From JADCRZ01 sp041751095 (GTDB lineage: Bacteria; Bacteroidota; Bacteroidia; Chitinophagales; Chitinophagaceae), in NCBI GenBank assembly GCA_041751095.1, contig JBGSYC010000206.1:1-64000 (forward strand): a stretch of 64,000 nucleotides of DNA, written 5' to 3'. Both the position numbers and the translations under genes were made by a program. Shown in pieces: positions 25,893 through 34,916 of this stretch (position 1 is the stretch's first letter; each line of letters begins with the position of its first letter). Under the pieces are notes generated by a model. It worked only from the letters and a program-made list of their open reading frames with translations. It did not search any database and was not told the origin of the DNA.

Positions 25893-27110
25893 TTATTTGT
25901 AATAACAGAGATAATTTTTCCTGATGGGGCTCGCCAGCTCATGATGAATAAGCGCGTTATCCACTACCGATATGTCTTTGACCGATCCATCCTTGAATAA
26001 AACATTTATGCGCTCATCGAGGGGGTCGTACGTTGTATTTGCAGCCTGCCCTTCCAGCACAAAATACTTTGCTTCTTCCCTTGTAATAAGAAGGAGCTGG
26101 CAAACGTTATTCGTAATTTCTTCCACCCACGCCGGATCAAAGGGGTCGGCTTGTAGTTTTACTTTAAACAGGCGGCGTTCAATAAGGCCCCTGCAAAGTG
26201 TTGAAAGGATCTTGTCCTTTTCAAATACCCAGTTCTTTATTGTACTGAGAACGTCGTAATCATCAAGGAGGCAAAAGTATTGGAGGTGCCTGCCTGCCGG
26301 ATCACCCGTTTGAGGATTTCGCAGGAAGAAATCCAGGCTTACAGAGGCGGCCTGCAGCCCTGCTCCTTCGGCGATCAGTTCTTTAGCTCTTTCTATGATC
26401 CTGATCAGCATTTTTTCGGCGCTTAGTACTGTTTTATGCAGGTACACCTGCCAATACATCAGGCGCCGGGACACCAGGAATTTTTCCGTGGTGTATATAC
26501 CTTTTTCTTCAATCACCAATTGGCCCTCATGCACGTTCAGCATTTTCAGGATGCGGTCGTATCCAATTACTCCCTCAGACACACCGGTAAAAAAACTGTC
26601 GCGCGTAAGATAATCCATCCGGTCTACGTCAAGCTGACCTGATACAAGCTGGTGTAAAAATTTTTTATGGTAATCGCCTGTAAAAATGCTGATGGCCATC
26701 TCGAGCTGGCCGCCAGTTTCCCTGTTCAGTTCCTGCATGATCAGCAGCGACATGGTTTCATGACCCGTTCCTTTTACCAGGATATTCTCCAGTGCATGGG
26801 AGAAGGGGCCGTGGCCTATGTCGTGCAGCAATATGGCAATCCGGGCGGCTTCTTCTTCTTCAGGCGTGATCTCCACTCCTTTGTTCTTTAATTCAGGAAG
26901 GGCGTTGTTCATCAGGTGGTATGCACCTAATGAATGGTGTAAGCGCGTGTGAACGGCGCCCGGGTATACCAGATGTGCGAAAGCCATCTGGTGAATTCGT
27001 CGCAGGCGCTGATACCAGGGATGGGATATGATCTGGAAGATCAATCGGCTCTCTATGGTAATAAAACCATATACAGGGTCGTTAATGATCTTACGTATGG
27101 AAGAATTCAT
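25893..27110 (-). CDS. HD-domain metal-dependent phosphohydrolase
   Basis: Soluble HD-superfamily phosphohydrolase of about 405 residues, similar to the dGTPase-like group. The start is taken at ATG 27110 (MNSSIRKIINDPVYGF), since the upstream part from 27152 is poorly conserved in kind. Metal ligands: HH pair in RLHHSLGAYHLM (about 58-59), HD in LLHDIGHGPFSHALE (about 98-99), and a later Asp in DVDRMDYLTRD. The substrate is unknown; nucleotides are typical. It lies between thrC and porX, divergent from porX. Confidence 0.88.
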   Translation of the reverse strand: MNSSIRKIINDPVYGFITIESRLIFQIISHPWYQRLRRIHQMAFAHLVYPGAVHTRLHHSLGAYHLMNNALPELKNKGVEITPEEEEAARIAILLHDIGHGPFSHALENILVKGTGHETMSLLIMQELNRETGGQLEMAISIFTGDYHKKFLHQLVSGQLDVDRMDYLTRDSFFTGVSEGVIGYDRILKMLNVHEGQLVIEEKGIYTTEKFLVSRRLMYWQVYLHKTVLSAEKMLIRIIERAKELIAEGAGLQAASVSLDFFLRNPQTGDPAGRHLQYFCLLDDYDVLSTIKNWVFEKDKILSTLCRGLIERRLFKVKLQADPFDPAWVEEITNNVCQLLLITREEAKYFVLEGQAANTTYDPLDERINVLFKDGSVKDISVVDNALIHHELASPIRKNYLCYYK

Positions 27111-27177
27111 TTGTGTTCGGTTTGTTAAAAGAACGCGGTAGTGAACGAACAAATCTACAAATGCCGATGGTATAAAT

Positions 27178-27185
27178 TAAATTTG
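27178..27185 (+). promoter_or_regulatory. Possible -7 element upstream of porX
   Basis: TAAATTTG matches TAnnTTTG about 120 nt upstream of the porX ATG at 27305. No -33 TTG was found, so confidence is low. Confidence 0.3.
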
Positions 27186-27304
27186 TTAGCTTTCCCCTTA
27201 ACAAAAGGCTTCAGTTTCAATCTCTGAATTTCTTGTAAACCGAAGCAGCAATCGCTCCAGGCAACCGGTGTCATCGGGATCATTAATTAAAATCTGGAAT
27301 CATT

Positions 27305-28861
27305 ATGTCGTTAGCTAAAATATTATGGGTAGATGATGAGATAGAAGGTTTACAATCACAAAAAATTTTTCTGCAGAGTAAAGGATATGATGTGTATACC
27401 CTGACGAATGGTTTCGATGCAATTGATTATGTAAGGGAAAACCAGGTTGATGTCATTTTACTCGATGAAACCATGCCTGGTATTACCGGGCTCGAAACGC
27501 TCGCAAAGATCAAGGAGGAGCATTCACAGATACCGATCGTGCTGATTACAAAGAATGAAACGGAAAACCTGATGGATGATGCCATCGGCAGCCAGATCAG
27601 TGATTACCTGATCAAGCCGGTCAATCCAAACCAGGTGTTACTCTCCCTGAAGAAGATACTGGATAATAAAAGGCTGGTTGCAGAAAAAACCACATCAGCA
27701 TACCAGCAGCAATTCCGTAATTTATTTATGGCGCTAAACAGCAATCCGGATTATAATGAATGGATGGAGATTTACAGAAAGCTGGTTTATTGGGAACTCG
27801 AAATGAGTAAAAGCGACAGCCCGGAAATGATGGAAGTCTTCCAGTCGCAGAAGCAGGAGGCCAACCATGAATTTTTTAAATTTGTTTCCAGGAACTACGC
27901 GTCCTGGGTCAAACCCGGATTTGCGGGTTCTCCGGTGATGTCAAACACGCTGATGCAACATAAAGTGTTTACGCACATGGAGAAAGGCGTGCCTACGTTC
28001 TTCATACTCATCGATAACCTGCGTTTCGATCAGTGGAAAGCGATTCAACCCATCTTTTCTGAGAGCTTCCGTATACTTGAAGAAGACACTTTTTACAGTA
28101 TTCTGCCAACGGCAACGCAGTATTGCAGGAACTCCATCTTTGCCGGATTGATGCCATTGGAAATAGAAAAGCAGTTCTCCGCGCAATGGAAGAATGATGA
28201 TGAGGAAGGCGGTAAGAATTTGTTTGAAGAAGATTTTTTTAAGGCGCAGCTCAGGCGACTGAAGAAAGAGAATATGAGGTATTCTTATACAAAAGTGTTG
28301 AACCATAGTGACGGGCAGAGCATGCTTAACAATATACACAACCTGTTGGGCAATGACCTCAATATCATAGTGTATAATTTTGTTGATATGCTTAGTCATG
28401 CCCGCACCGAAATGGAAGTGCTGAAGGAGTTGGCGAGTGATGAGACAAGCTACCGGAGCATTACTACAAGCTGGTTTGAACACTCACCCCTTAACCAGGC
28501 TTTAAAAAAGATAGCTGATAAAAAGGTGAATATTGTTTTGGCAACCGATCATGGCAGCGTGCGGGTGAAAAATGCATTTAAGGTAGTCGGTGATAAGCAG
28601 ACCACGACCAATCTCCGGTATAAGCACGGCCGCAACCTCAATTACGAAGCCAAAGACGTGTTGGCTTTCAGAGATCCTAAAGAGGCAGGTCTGCCGGTGC
28701 CCACTTTAAATTCATCTTACATCTTTGCAAAAGAGGATGGCTTTTTGTGCTACCCCAACAATTATAACTATTACGTTAATTATTATCGCAATACTTTTCA
28801 GCATGGGGGAGTAAGCCTTGAAGAAATGATCGTACCCGTTGTTAAAATGACCAGCAAATAG
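27305..28861 (+). CDS. porX: PorX-type response regulator with PglZ domain
   Basis: Regulator of type IX secretion in Bacteroidota; in Porphyromonas it acts with the PorY sensor kinase and the sigma factor SigP. Residues 1-120 are a receiver domain: acidic pair Asp10-Asp11, phospho-acceptor Asp54 in LLDETMPG, and Lys104 in LIKPVN. The remainder (about 190-518) is a PglZ alkaline-phosphatase-like domain with FFILIDNLRFDQWK and LATDHGSVRV as metal-site motifs. The 518 residues match PorX. The PorY gene is not in the window. A T9SS cargo candidate is at 62.2 kb. Confidence 0.93.
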   Translation: MSLAKILWVDDEIEGLQSQKIFLQSKGYDVYTLTNGFDAIDYVRENQVDVILLDETMPGITGLETLAKIKEEHSQIPIVLITKNETENLMDDAIGSQISDYLIKPVNPNQVLLSLKKILDNKRLVAEKTTSAYQQQFRNLFMALNSNPDYNEWMEIYRKLVYWELEMSKSDSPEMMEVFQSQKQEANHEFFKFVSRNYASWVKPGFAGSPVMSNTLMQHKVFTHMEKGVPTFFILIDNLRFDQWKAIQPIFSESFRILEEDTFYSILPTATQYCRNSIFAGLMPLEIEKQFSAQWKNDDEEGGKNLFEEDFFKAQLRRLKKENMRYSYTKVLNHSDGQSMLNNIHNLLGNDLNIIVYNFVDMLSHARTEMEVLKELASDETSYRSITTSWFEHSPLNQALKKIADKKVNIVLATDHGSVRVKNAFKVVGDKQTTTNLRYKHGRNLNYEAKDVLAFRDPKEAGLPVPTLNSSYIFAKEDGFLCYPNNYNYYVNYYRNTFQHGGVSLEEMIVPVVKMTSK

Positions 28862-28991
28862 AGGCAACGCCTTTATCGCGCCCTGGATTGATGCTATCTG
28901 ATCTCCTTTGCCTCAGGTAACAGATTTATGGAAATTCCCACAAACCCCGAAGCATTATCCATTAGTTTTACATTGATCTATACCGTTTAAC

Positions 28992-29276
28992 ATGAAATAC
29001 ACACAGGCTACGCTGAATAAGTTGGAAAAGTTACTGGAGGAATCGGGATATGTAATTCGCTACGAACGTGGCACTTTTCAAAGTGGCTATTGCCTGCTTG
29101 AAGAGAGAAAAGTTGTCGTGCTGAATAAATTCTTACAAATTGAAGGGCGTATCAATACCCTTATAGACCTTGTGCATAAAATGAACATCAATCCGGAACT
29201 GCTCACACCTGACATCCGCAAGGCCTATCACGAGGCAATCAGGCAAGTCCAGTCAGCAGGCCCCATACGCGAATAA
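28992..29276 (+). CDS. Conserved hypothetical protein, 94 residues
   Basis: I do not recognise a named family. The protein is soluble, basic at the start (TQATLNKLEKLLEESGYVIR), with a central block CLLEERKVVVLNKFLQIEGR and an N-P-E-L-L-T turn near the end. It lies 131 bp after porX and 42 bp before the metallo-hydrolase gene, same strand, so an operon is likely. The regular spacing and codon use support a real gene. Confidence 0.75.
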   Translation: MKYTQATLNKLEKLLEESGYVIRYERGTFQSGYCLLEERKVVVLNKFLQIEGRINTLIDLVHKMNINPELLTPDIRKAYHEAIRQVQSAGPIRE

Positions 29277-29318
29277 CTTTTATCCAACCCACGAAAACCT
29301 TAAAATTTTTATCTTCGA

Positions 29319-30098
29319 ATGGTGGCATATCCATCTCTCAAAATAACATTCCTGGGAACAGGTACCAGTAGTGGAGTGCCCATGATCGGTTGCGACTGCG
29401 ATGTATGCAAATCCTCCGACAAGAAAGACAACCGCCTGCGGTCAAGTATTCTTGTACAGTCATCAACTACCAACCTTGTTGTAGATGCAGGTCCGGATTT
29501 CCGTTACCAGATGCTCCGTGCAAAGGTAAAACGACTGGATGCTATCGTTTTTACCCATCCGCATAAAGACCATATGGCAGGGCTTGACGATGTTCGTGCT
29601 TTTAACTTCTTCAGCCACAAAGCGATGGAAATCTATGCGAACGTTCTTACCCAGGAAGCGCTTCGGAGAGAATTTGCCTATGCGTTTGCCGACAAAAAAT
29701 ACCCCGGATTGCCTCAGATCAATCTTAACACCATCACCCTTGATCCGTTTCTTGTAGGTGACATACTGATCAGGCCGGTAGGAATCTGGCATTTGAAAAT
29801 GCCGGTACTCGGTTTCCGCTTCGGGGATTTCACTTATGTAACCGATGGCAACAGGATCGATGCTGAGGAAAAAGATAAGATCAGGGGTTCCCGTGTTTTT
29901 GTGGTAAATGCGCTTAGGAAACAAAAGCACATTTCTCACTTTACCCTTCAGGAAGCTGTAGACCTCGCCAGTGATTTACAGGTGCAACAAGCCTATTTTA
30001 CTCACATCAGCCACCAGCTTGGAAAGCACGAAGACGTGAATAAAGAACTTGCTCCCGGCGTTGCACTCGCATATGACGGGTTAGAACTGCATCTATAA
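29319..30098 (+). CDS. Metallo-beta-lactamase-fold hydrolase
   Basis: 259-residue MBL-fold enzyme with the metal motif HPHKDH (HxHxDH) in VFTHPHKDHMAGLDDVRAF and further ligands around VTDGN and FTHISHQLGKHED. The N-terminus ITFLGTGTSSGVPMIGCDCDVC is typical of the PhnP-like group, with a Cys-containing loop. Substrate is not known; cyclic phosphodiester or nucleotide hydrolysis is typical of the group. A TATCTTCG near-consensus -7 element (29310-29317) almost touches the ATG, so it may be leaderless. Confidence 0.88.
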   Translation: MVAYPSLKITFLGTGTSSGVPMIGCDCDVCKSSDKKDNRLRSSILVQSSTTNLVVDAGPDFRYQMLRAKVKRLDAIVFTHPHKDHMAGLDDVRAFNFFSHKAMEIYANVLTQEALRREFAYAFADKKYPGLPQINLNTITLDPFLVGDILIRPVGIWHLKMPVLGFRFGDFTYVTDGNRIDAEEKDKIRGSRVFVVNALRKQKHISHFTLQEAVDLASDLQVQQAYFTHISHQLGKHEDVNKELAPGVALAYDGLELHL

Positions 30099-30202
30099 TG
30101 ATCCTGGTAAATGCGATGAGGTTTGGTGATTAAACGCCACCGGGATGAGGAAAGAACGTCCTCCTGATCTTTCTTTGTTCATTAATTTCAGCAAAAGACG
30201 TT

Positions 30203-31171
30203 ATGCTGAAAAAAATTGTAGAGGATTACTTTACATTTTCCAGGAAAGAAAGAGTTGCGGTGTGCGTACTGATATTTCTCACCGGTGTGATATTCATCCT
30301 TCCAAACTTCATTCCTGCACGACAGGATGATATAAATAAAGAATTGCCTGATCAATTCCGGGATCGGGCAAAGCAATTACAGTTTTTGAATAAGGATTCG
30401 GCAGATGTTTATCCAGAGGGCGATGATAAACGGTTTCATCCTGCCCTCAGCCCAGGCACCTCAAAACGGCCTCCCGTCGACGATGCTAACCTGTTCTACT
30501 TCGATCCAAACGCTCTTTCACCCGAAGGCTGGAAAAAGCTGGGTGTGCGCGATAAAACCATCGTTACCATCCAGAAATATCTTTCTAAGGGAGGTAAGTT
30601 CCGGCAGGCAGATGATTTAAAAAAGATTTATGGATTACATAAAGACGAAGCTGCACGGCTGCTGCCTTTTGTGAGGCTGCGGGGTAATACAGAAGAAAGA
30701 AAGGCAGAAAATTACGCTTCAGGCTACCCCCGCAGAACCGATCTGCACACACCTGTAAAAAAGTATGCTCCGGCACAGGTAGATGTAAACCTTGCCGACA
30801 CAAGCGCGTTTATAGATCTGCCGGGGATAGGTTCAACACTTGCGTCAAGGATCGTTCGTTTCAGAGAGAAACTTGGCGGCTTTTATGCTGTTGACCAATT
30901 GTCGGAAGTATACGGCCTTTCGGATTCCACATATCAAATGATAAAACCGCGGCTTGAACTTTCAAAAGGTGGCGTAAAGCTGATCAATATCAACCGTGCG
31001 GAGATTGGCGAGCTAAAACAACATCCGTATTTTAACTGGAATACTGCAAACGCCGTGATTGAGTACCGGCGGCAACATGGCAATTTCGAGCGTGTCGAAG
31101 ACCTCGAAAACGTGGATGCCTTTACACCGGAGCTACTAAAAAAAATAGCGCCTTATTTAAGTGTGCAATAG
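30203..31171 (+). CDS. Helix-hairpin-helix membrane protein, ComEA-like
   Basis: 322-residue protein with one N-terminal membrane segment (about 20-38, VCVLIFLTGVIFILPNFI) and several helix-hairpin-helix repeats: DINLADTSAFIDLPGIGSTLA-like HhH near 200 and INRAEIGELKQHPYFNW near 265. The fold resembles DNA-binding ComEA, used in uptake of transforming DNA. A broad N-terminal linker (about 40-90) separates it from the membrane. Whether it binds DNA in the periplasm is inference. Confidence 0.8.
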   Translation: MLKKIVEDYFTFSRKERVAVCVLIFLTGVIFILPNFIPARQDDINKELPDQFRDRAKQLQFLNKDSADVYPEGDDKRFHPALSPGTSKRPPVDDANLFYFDPNALSPEGWKKLGVRDKTIVTIQKYLSKGGKFRQADDLKKIYGLHKDEAARLLPFVRLRGNTEERKAENYASGYPRRTDLHTPVKKYAPAQVDVNLADTSAFIDLPGIGSTLASRIVRFREKLGGFYAVDQLSEVYGLSDSTYQMIKPRLELSKGGVKLININRAEIGELKQHPYFNWNTANAVIEYRRQHGNFERVEDLENVDAFTPELLKKIAPYLSVQ

Positions 31172-31280
31172 GAATCAACAGTATCTACAGTGCAGGGTAT
31201 TTTACCATAGCGTAGGTGTTTAACGGTAATTGTGTTTATCTTGCATATCCTTTGTAATGATAAATTGAGCACCGGATAAA

Positions 31281-32423
31281 ATGAATTTTGAAACGTCAGA
31301 GCTTACACAGCAGGTAGGACAAACCGTGAGGGATTTCGTGATCATGAACATAAAACCTCATGTAATGGAGTGGGACGAAAGCCAGGAGTTTCCACTGCAT
31401 ATTTTTAAAGAGATGGGCAAGCTGGGAATCATGGGTGTTTTGGTTCCCGAAGAATATGGCGGTGCCGGTTTCGGTTATTTTGAGTACGTTACGATATTAC
31501 AGGAGATTTCCAAGGTTTGCGGATCGATCGGTCTGAGCGTCGCGGCTCATAATTCGTTGTGCACAGGCCATATTCTCTTATTTGGCAATGCCGAACAAAA
31601 GAGTAAGTACCTTCCCAAACTTGCAACCGCTGAGTGGCTTGGAGCCTGGGGATTAACGGAACCAAATACGGGAAGTGATGCAGGAAATATGAGTTGTGTG
31701 GCTCAAAAAGAGGATGATGAATGGATCATCAACGGCACTAAATGCTGGATTACGCACGGCAACAGCAGTGATGTTGCTGTAGTGATCTGCCGTACCGGCG
31801 AGCCGCGGGCGAAAGACAATGCTACTGCTTTTATCGTTGAAAGAGGAACACCTGGCCTGAGTGCAGGGAAGAAAGAAAATAAATTAGGGATGAGGGCCAG
31901 TGAAACTTCCGAAATGATATTTGACAATTGTCGCATACCCGATGCAAACCGTATAGGCGGGGTAGGGGGCGGATTTAAACAATCCATGAAAGTTTTAGAT
32001 GGTGGAAGAATATCTATAGCTGCTTTAAGTATTGGTATGGCAAAGGGAGCCTACGAAGCTTCATTGCAGTATTCGAAGGAGAGACACCAGTTCGATCAGC
32101 CCATTGCTAACTTCCAGGGAATATCGTTTAAGCTGGCCGATATGGCAACTGAAATCATGGCTGCTGAACTGTTGACAATGAAGGCAGCCGACCTAAAAAA
32201 TAAGGGTGCCGAGATGACCCAGCAGGCAGCTATGGCTAAATATTACGCCAGCGAAATAGCGGTTAAGGCTTCAACTGAAGCGGTGCAAATATTTGGAGGA
32301 TATGGATATACGAAAGATTTTCCTGTGGAAAAATTTTACCGTGACAGTAAGTTGTGTACGATAGGTGAGGGGACTTCTGAAATTCAGAAATTGGTGATTG
32401 CACGCGAAGCGTTAAAAAGGTAG
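31281..32423 (+). CDS. Acyl-CoA dehydrogenase
   Basis: FAD enzyme of fatty-acid or branched-chain acyl-CoA oxidation, 380 residues. It contains the FAD/substrate motifs WGLTEPNTGSDAGNM and NGTKCWITHGNSSDVAVVI. KERHQFDQPIANFQ comes late, and the C-terminal GEGTSEIQKLVIAREAL contains the catalytic base Glu. The best match in kind is a short-chain or 2-methyl-branched acyl-CoA dehydrogenase, and electrons would pass to ETF. It is a single gene followed by a strong terminator. Confidence 0.93.
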   Translation: MNFETSELTQQVGQTVRDFVIMNIKPHVMEWDESQEFPLHIFKEMGKLGIMGVLVPEEYGGAGFGYFEYVTILQEISKVCGSIGLSVAAHNSLCTGHILLFGNAEQKSKYLPKLATAEWLGAWGLTEPNTGSDAGNMSCVAQKEDDEWIINGTKCWITHGNSSDVAVVICRTGEPRAKDNATAFIVERGTPGLSAGKKENKLGMRASETSEMIFDNCRIPDANRIGGVGGGFKQSMKVLDGGRISIAALSIGMAKGAYEASLQYSKERHQFDQPIANFQGISFKLADMATEIMAAELLTMKAADLKNKGAEMTQQAAMAKYYASEIAVKASTEAVQIFGGYGYTKDFPVEKFYRDSKLCTIGEGTSEIQKLVIAREALKR

Positions 32424-32447
32424 AACCCACGATTGCTTGTTATACCA

Positions 32448-32474
32448 GCCCGGGTGGAAGCCCGGGCATTTTTT
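32448..32474 (+). terminator. Terminator after the acyl-CoA dehydrogenase gene
   Basis: GCCCGGG (32448-32454) pairs with CCCGGGC (32461-32467) as a 7-bp GC-rich stem, 6-nt loop, followed by a six-T tract. Confidence 0.85.
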
Positions 32475-32597
32475 CAGTAGGTAAGGCATGTAACAGAGAA
32501 CCGCAAACGAAGATACCTTCACGTTGGTATCCTGCCTTCCTCTCCGAGCCGAATACCGCACGGCAATTCCGTTGTTTCCCGGACAAACCAAACAGTT

Positions 32598-32774
32598 TTA
32601 ATCCAGGTAGTCTTCCTTATCGCCCTGGCTGTATTTATCGAAAAGCTTATCAATTGCACCGGCAAACATGGGAAACTTTTCCTTGGTAAATTGTTTGATC
32701 ACATGAATTGCTTTTTCCGCCTGTTCGTCGGTTAATCCGGCTTGTAGCTTTAACCTGTCAATCAGTTCTTTCAT
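32598..32774 (-). CDS. Small helical protein, 58 residues
   Basis: A 58-residue frame with ATG at 32774 and TAA at 32598-32600. It reads MKELIDRLKLQAGLTDEQA... and ends SQGDKEDYLD. It is charged and helical, with no membrane segment or cysteine. It lies downstream of clpX past its terminator, in the same direction. The regular charged pattern and full frame suggest a real small gene, but I do not recognise the family. Confidence 0.6.
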   Translation of the reverse strand: MKELIDRLKLQAGLTDEQAEKAIHVIKQFTKEKFPMFAGAIDKLFDKYSQGDKEDYLD

Positions 32775-32822
32775 TTCGGAGAGTTATGTGTTGGATCAAA
32801 ATTACTCAGCATAAATGGTATA

Positions 32823-32857
32823 AAAAAAGGCATAAGGAAGATGCTTATGCCTTTTTT
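32823..32857 (-). terminator. clpX terminator
   Basis: AAAGGCATAAG and CTTATGCCTTT pair as an 11-bp stem around a short loop, flanked by A and T tracts. It lies just past the clpX stop and before the 58-residue gene. Confidence 0.85.
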
Positions 32858-32880
32858 ATATTATAAAACCCGGAATGGTA

Positions 32881-34119
32881 CTATGCTACTTTTAGTAAAC
32901 TCATTTTGCTCTTATCGAATTTCTTCCTCGCATATTCAAGAGTCAGGTGAATGAATTTTTCTTTACCTGAAGGCATCTCGAACATGGCATCTGTTAAGAT
33001 GCCCTCACAGATGGAACGCAGGCCTCTTGCTCCCAATTTGTATTCCATTGCTTTTTCCACCATAAAGTTCAATACCTCCTCATCCATCGTCAGCTTTATA
33101 TTTTCCAGATCAAACAATTTTTCATATTGCTTTATCAGTGAATTCTTTGGTTCTGTTAATATGGAACGAAGGGTAGGGGCGTCAAGAGGATTCAGGTAAG
33201 TTACAACCGGTAAACGCCCAAGTAACTCAGGTATCAAACCGAAATTTTTCAAATCCTGTGCATTGACGTACTGAAGCAGGTTTTTCTTAGCTGCTTCCTG
33301 CTGCTCTTTATTTACATTAAAGCCGATAGCGTTGGTATTGATTCTGCGTGCGATAACTTTGTCGACACCGTCAAAAGCGCCGCCGCAAATAAAGAGGATA
33401 TTTTGTGTATTGATCTTGATAAGCTTTTGTTCAGGATGTTTTCGCCCGCCTTGTGGAGGCACGAGTACATCAGTACCTTCCAATAATTTCAGCAGGCCCT
33501 GCTGAACCCCTTCTCCGCTTACATCGCGGGTAATCGATGGATTATCACCTTTTCTGGCTATTTTATCCAGCTCATCTATATATACGATTCCTCTTTCAGC
33601 GGCAGTAACGTCATAATTACAAACCTGTAGTAACCGGGTTAATATGCTTTCCACGTCTTCCCCAACATAACCGGCTTCTGTAAATACCGTTGCATCAACG
33701 ATTGCAAAAGGAACATTGAGCAACTTGGCGATGGTTTTGGCCAGCAGCGTTTTTCCTGTACCGGTTTCGCCAACCATGATGATATTGCTCTTTTCTATTT
33801 CAACTTCATTATCGCCCACTTTTTGCTGTAGTCGCTTATAATGATTGTATACGGCTACGGACAAAACCTTTTTCGCGTCGTCCTGGCCGATAACATATTC
33901 ATCAAGAAACCGCTTCATTTCCATAGGCTTCTTAACCGTAAGTTTAAACTGCGATGAAGAAACCCCGTTTTCATTACGGGTCATCAACTCCTGTTCGATT
34001 ATTTCACGGGCATGCTCTACGCAATTTTCACAAATATGGCCTTCCTGACCAGCTATTAGTATTTTAACCTCATCCCTGCTACGGCCACAAAAAGAGCAGT
34101 GCAATGTATTTTTAGCCAT
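32881..34119 (-). CDS. clpX: ATP-dependent Clp protease ATP-binding subunit ClpX
   Basis: AAA+ unfoldase that feeds substrates to ClpP. The 412 residues start with a zinc-binding domain (Cys8, Cys11, Cys30, Cys33), then Walker A VGETGTGKTLLAKT (about 116-129) and Walker B IVYIDELDKIAR. The pore-loop region AGYVGEDV and the sensor RIPVVTYLNPLD-like stretch are intact. It is the downstream member of a tig-clpP-clpP-clpX cluster read toward lower coordinates. A -7 element and inverted repeat lie upstream, so clpX may also have its own promoter. Confidence 0.97.
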   Translation of the reverse strand: MAKNTLHCSFCGRSRDEVKILIAGQEGHICENCVEHAREIIEQELMTRNENGVSSSQFKLTVKKPMEMKRFLDEYVIGQDDAKKVLSVAVYNHYKRLQQKVGDNEVEIEKSNIIMVGETGTGKTLLAKTIAKLLNVPFAIVDATVFTEAGYVGEDVESILTRLLQVCNYDVTAAERGIVYIDELDKIARKGDNPSITRDVSGEGVQQGLLKLLEGTDVLVPPQGGRKHPEQKLIKINTQNILFICGGAFDGVDKVIARRINTNAIGFNVNKEQQEAAKKNLLQYVNAQDLKNFGLIPELLGRLPVVTYLNPLDAPTLRSILTEPKNSLIKQYEKLFDLENIKLTMDEEVLNFMVEKAMEYKLGARGLRSICEGILTDAMFEMPSGKEKFIHLTLEYARKKFDKSKMSLLKVA

Positions 34120-34142
34120 TTGTTTTGCGTGTTATTATAACA

Positions 34143-34168
34143 CAAAGTTATCCAACTTATTGGATAAC
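34143..34168 (-). promoter_or_regulatory. clpX promoter with overlapping inverted repeat
   Basis: TAACTTTG on the minus strand (34143-34150) matches TAnnTTTG, 23 nt upstream of clpX. GTTATCCAA (34147-34155) and TTGGATAAC (34160-34168) form a perfect 9-bp inverted repeat with a 4-bp spacer that covers the upstream half of the -7 element. It fits an operator, but no regulator is known. Confidence 0.45.
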
Positions 34169-34232
34169 CTTGCATAAAAGCCGCTGCATTTGCAAGGGCT
34201 TTGAAAATTATTATATCATTTGCATTTCAGGC

Positions 34233-34874
34233 TTATAGCTTTTCTACCACTTTATCAACAATTCCATACTCGACTGCCTTTTTTGCTTCCATCCAGTAAT
34301 CACGGTCAAAATCCCTGTAGATCTGTTCGATCTTTTTGCCGCAGTTATCAGCGAGTATCTTAGCGCCGAGGTCTTTCGCCCGTTTTGTCTGCTCTGCCTG
34401 GATTTCGAGATCCGCGCTAACTCCCTGCATATAGCCGCCAAGACTTGGCTGATGAATCATCACTTCGCCATGGGGATAAATAAAGCGTTTGCCTTTTGCG
34501 CCACCACTCAGTAATATTGAACCCATCGATGCGGCCAGCCCCATACATATTGTGCTTACCGGGCTCTTGATCATTCTCATGGTATCATAGATCACCATTC
34601 CGCTGGTGACCACTCCACCCGGGCTGTTGATATATAATTTTATCTCTTCCCCGGGTTTGTCGGAATCCAGTAACAATAGTTTTCCAACGATATCGCTCGC
34701 TGATTTGTCATGAACAACGCCCCACAGGTAAACAGATCTTGTTTCGAAGAAGTACTTCTCCATCTTCTTCATCATAAGCTTTCCCATTTCCTGAATCTTC
34801 TCTTCTTTAGGTTCCATATCGGGCTCATCATCTTCCATTCTGAAAGGCTGAATTAAATGTTTTGATGTATACAT
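34233..34874 (-). CDS. clpP: ATP-dependent Clp protease proteolytic subunit (second copy)
   Basis: Serine protease subunit of 213 residues. The catalytic triad is intact: Ser116 in GLAASMGS, His141 in VMIHQPS and Asp192 in DFDRDYW. It carries an N-terminal extension of about 30 residues (YTSKHLIQPFRMEDDEPDME) compared with the common form. It lies between clpX and the other clpP, which is 42 bp upstream and in the same direction, so the three Clp genes probably form one unit. A mixed ClpP1P2 complex is possible but not shown. Confidence 0.95.
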   Translation of the reverse strand: MYTSKHLIQPFRMEDDEPDMEPKEEKIQEMGKLMMKKMEKYFFETRSVYLWGVVHDKSASDIVGKLLLLDSDKPGEEIKLYINSPGGVVTSGMVIYDTMRMIKSPVSTICMGLAASMGSILLSGGAKGKRFIYPHGEVMIHQPSLGGYMQGVSADLEIQAEQTKRAKDLGAKILADNCGKKIEQIYRDFDRDYWMEAKKAVEYGIVDKVVEKL

Positions 34875-34916
34875 AAATTATGGTTTCTATACTTTTAATA
34901 TTTTTTGCGAATCAGG

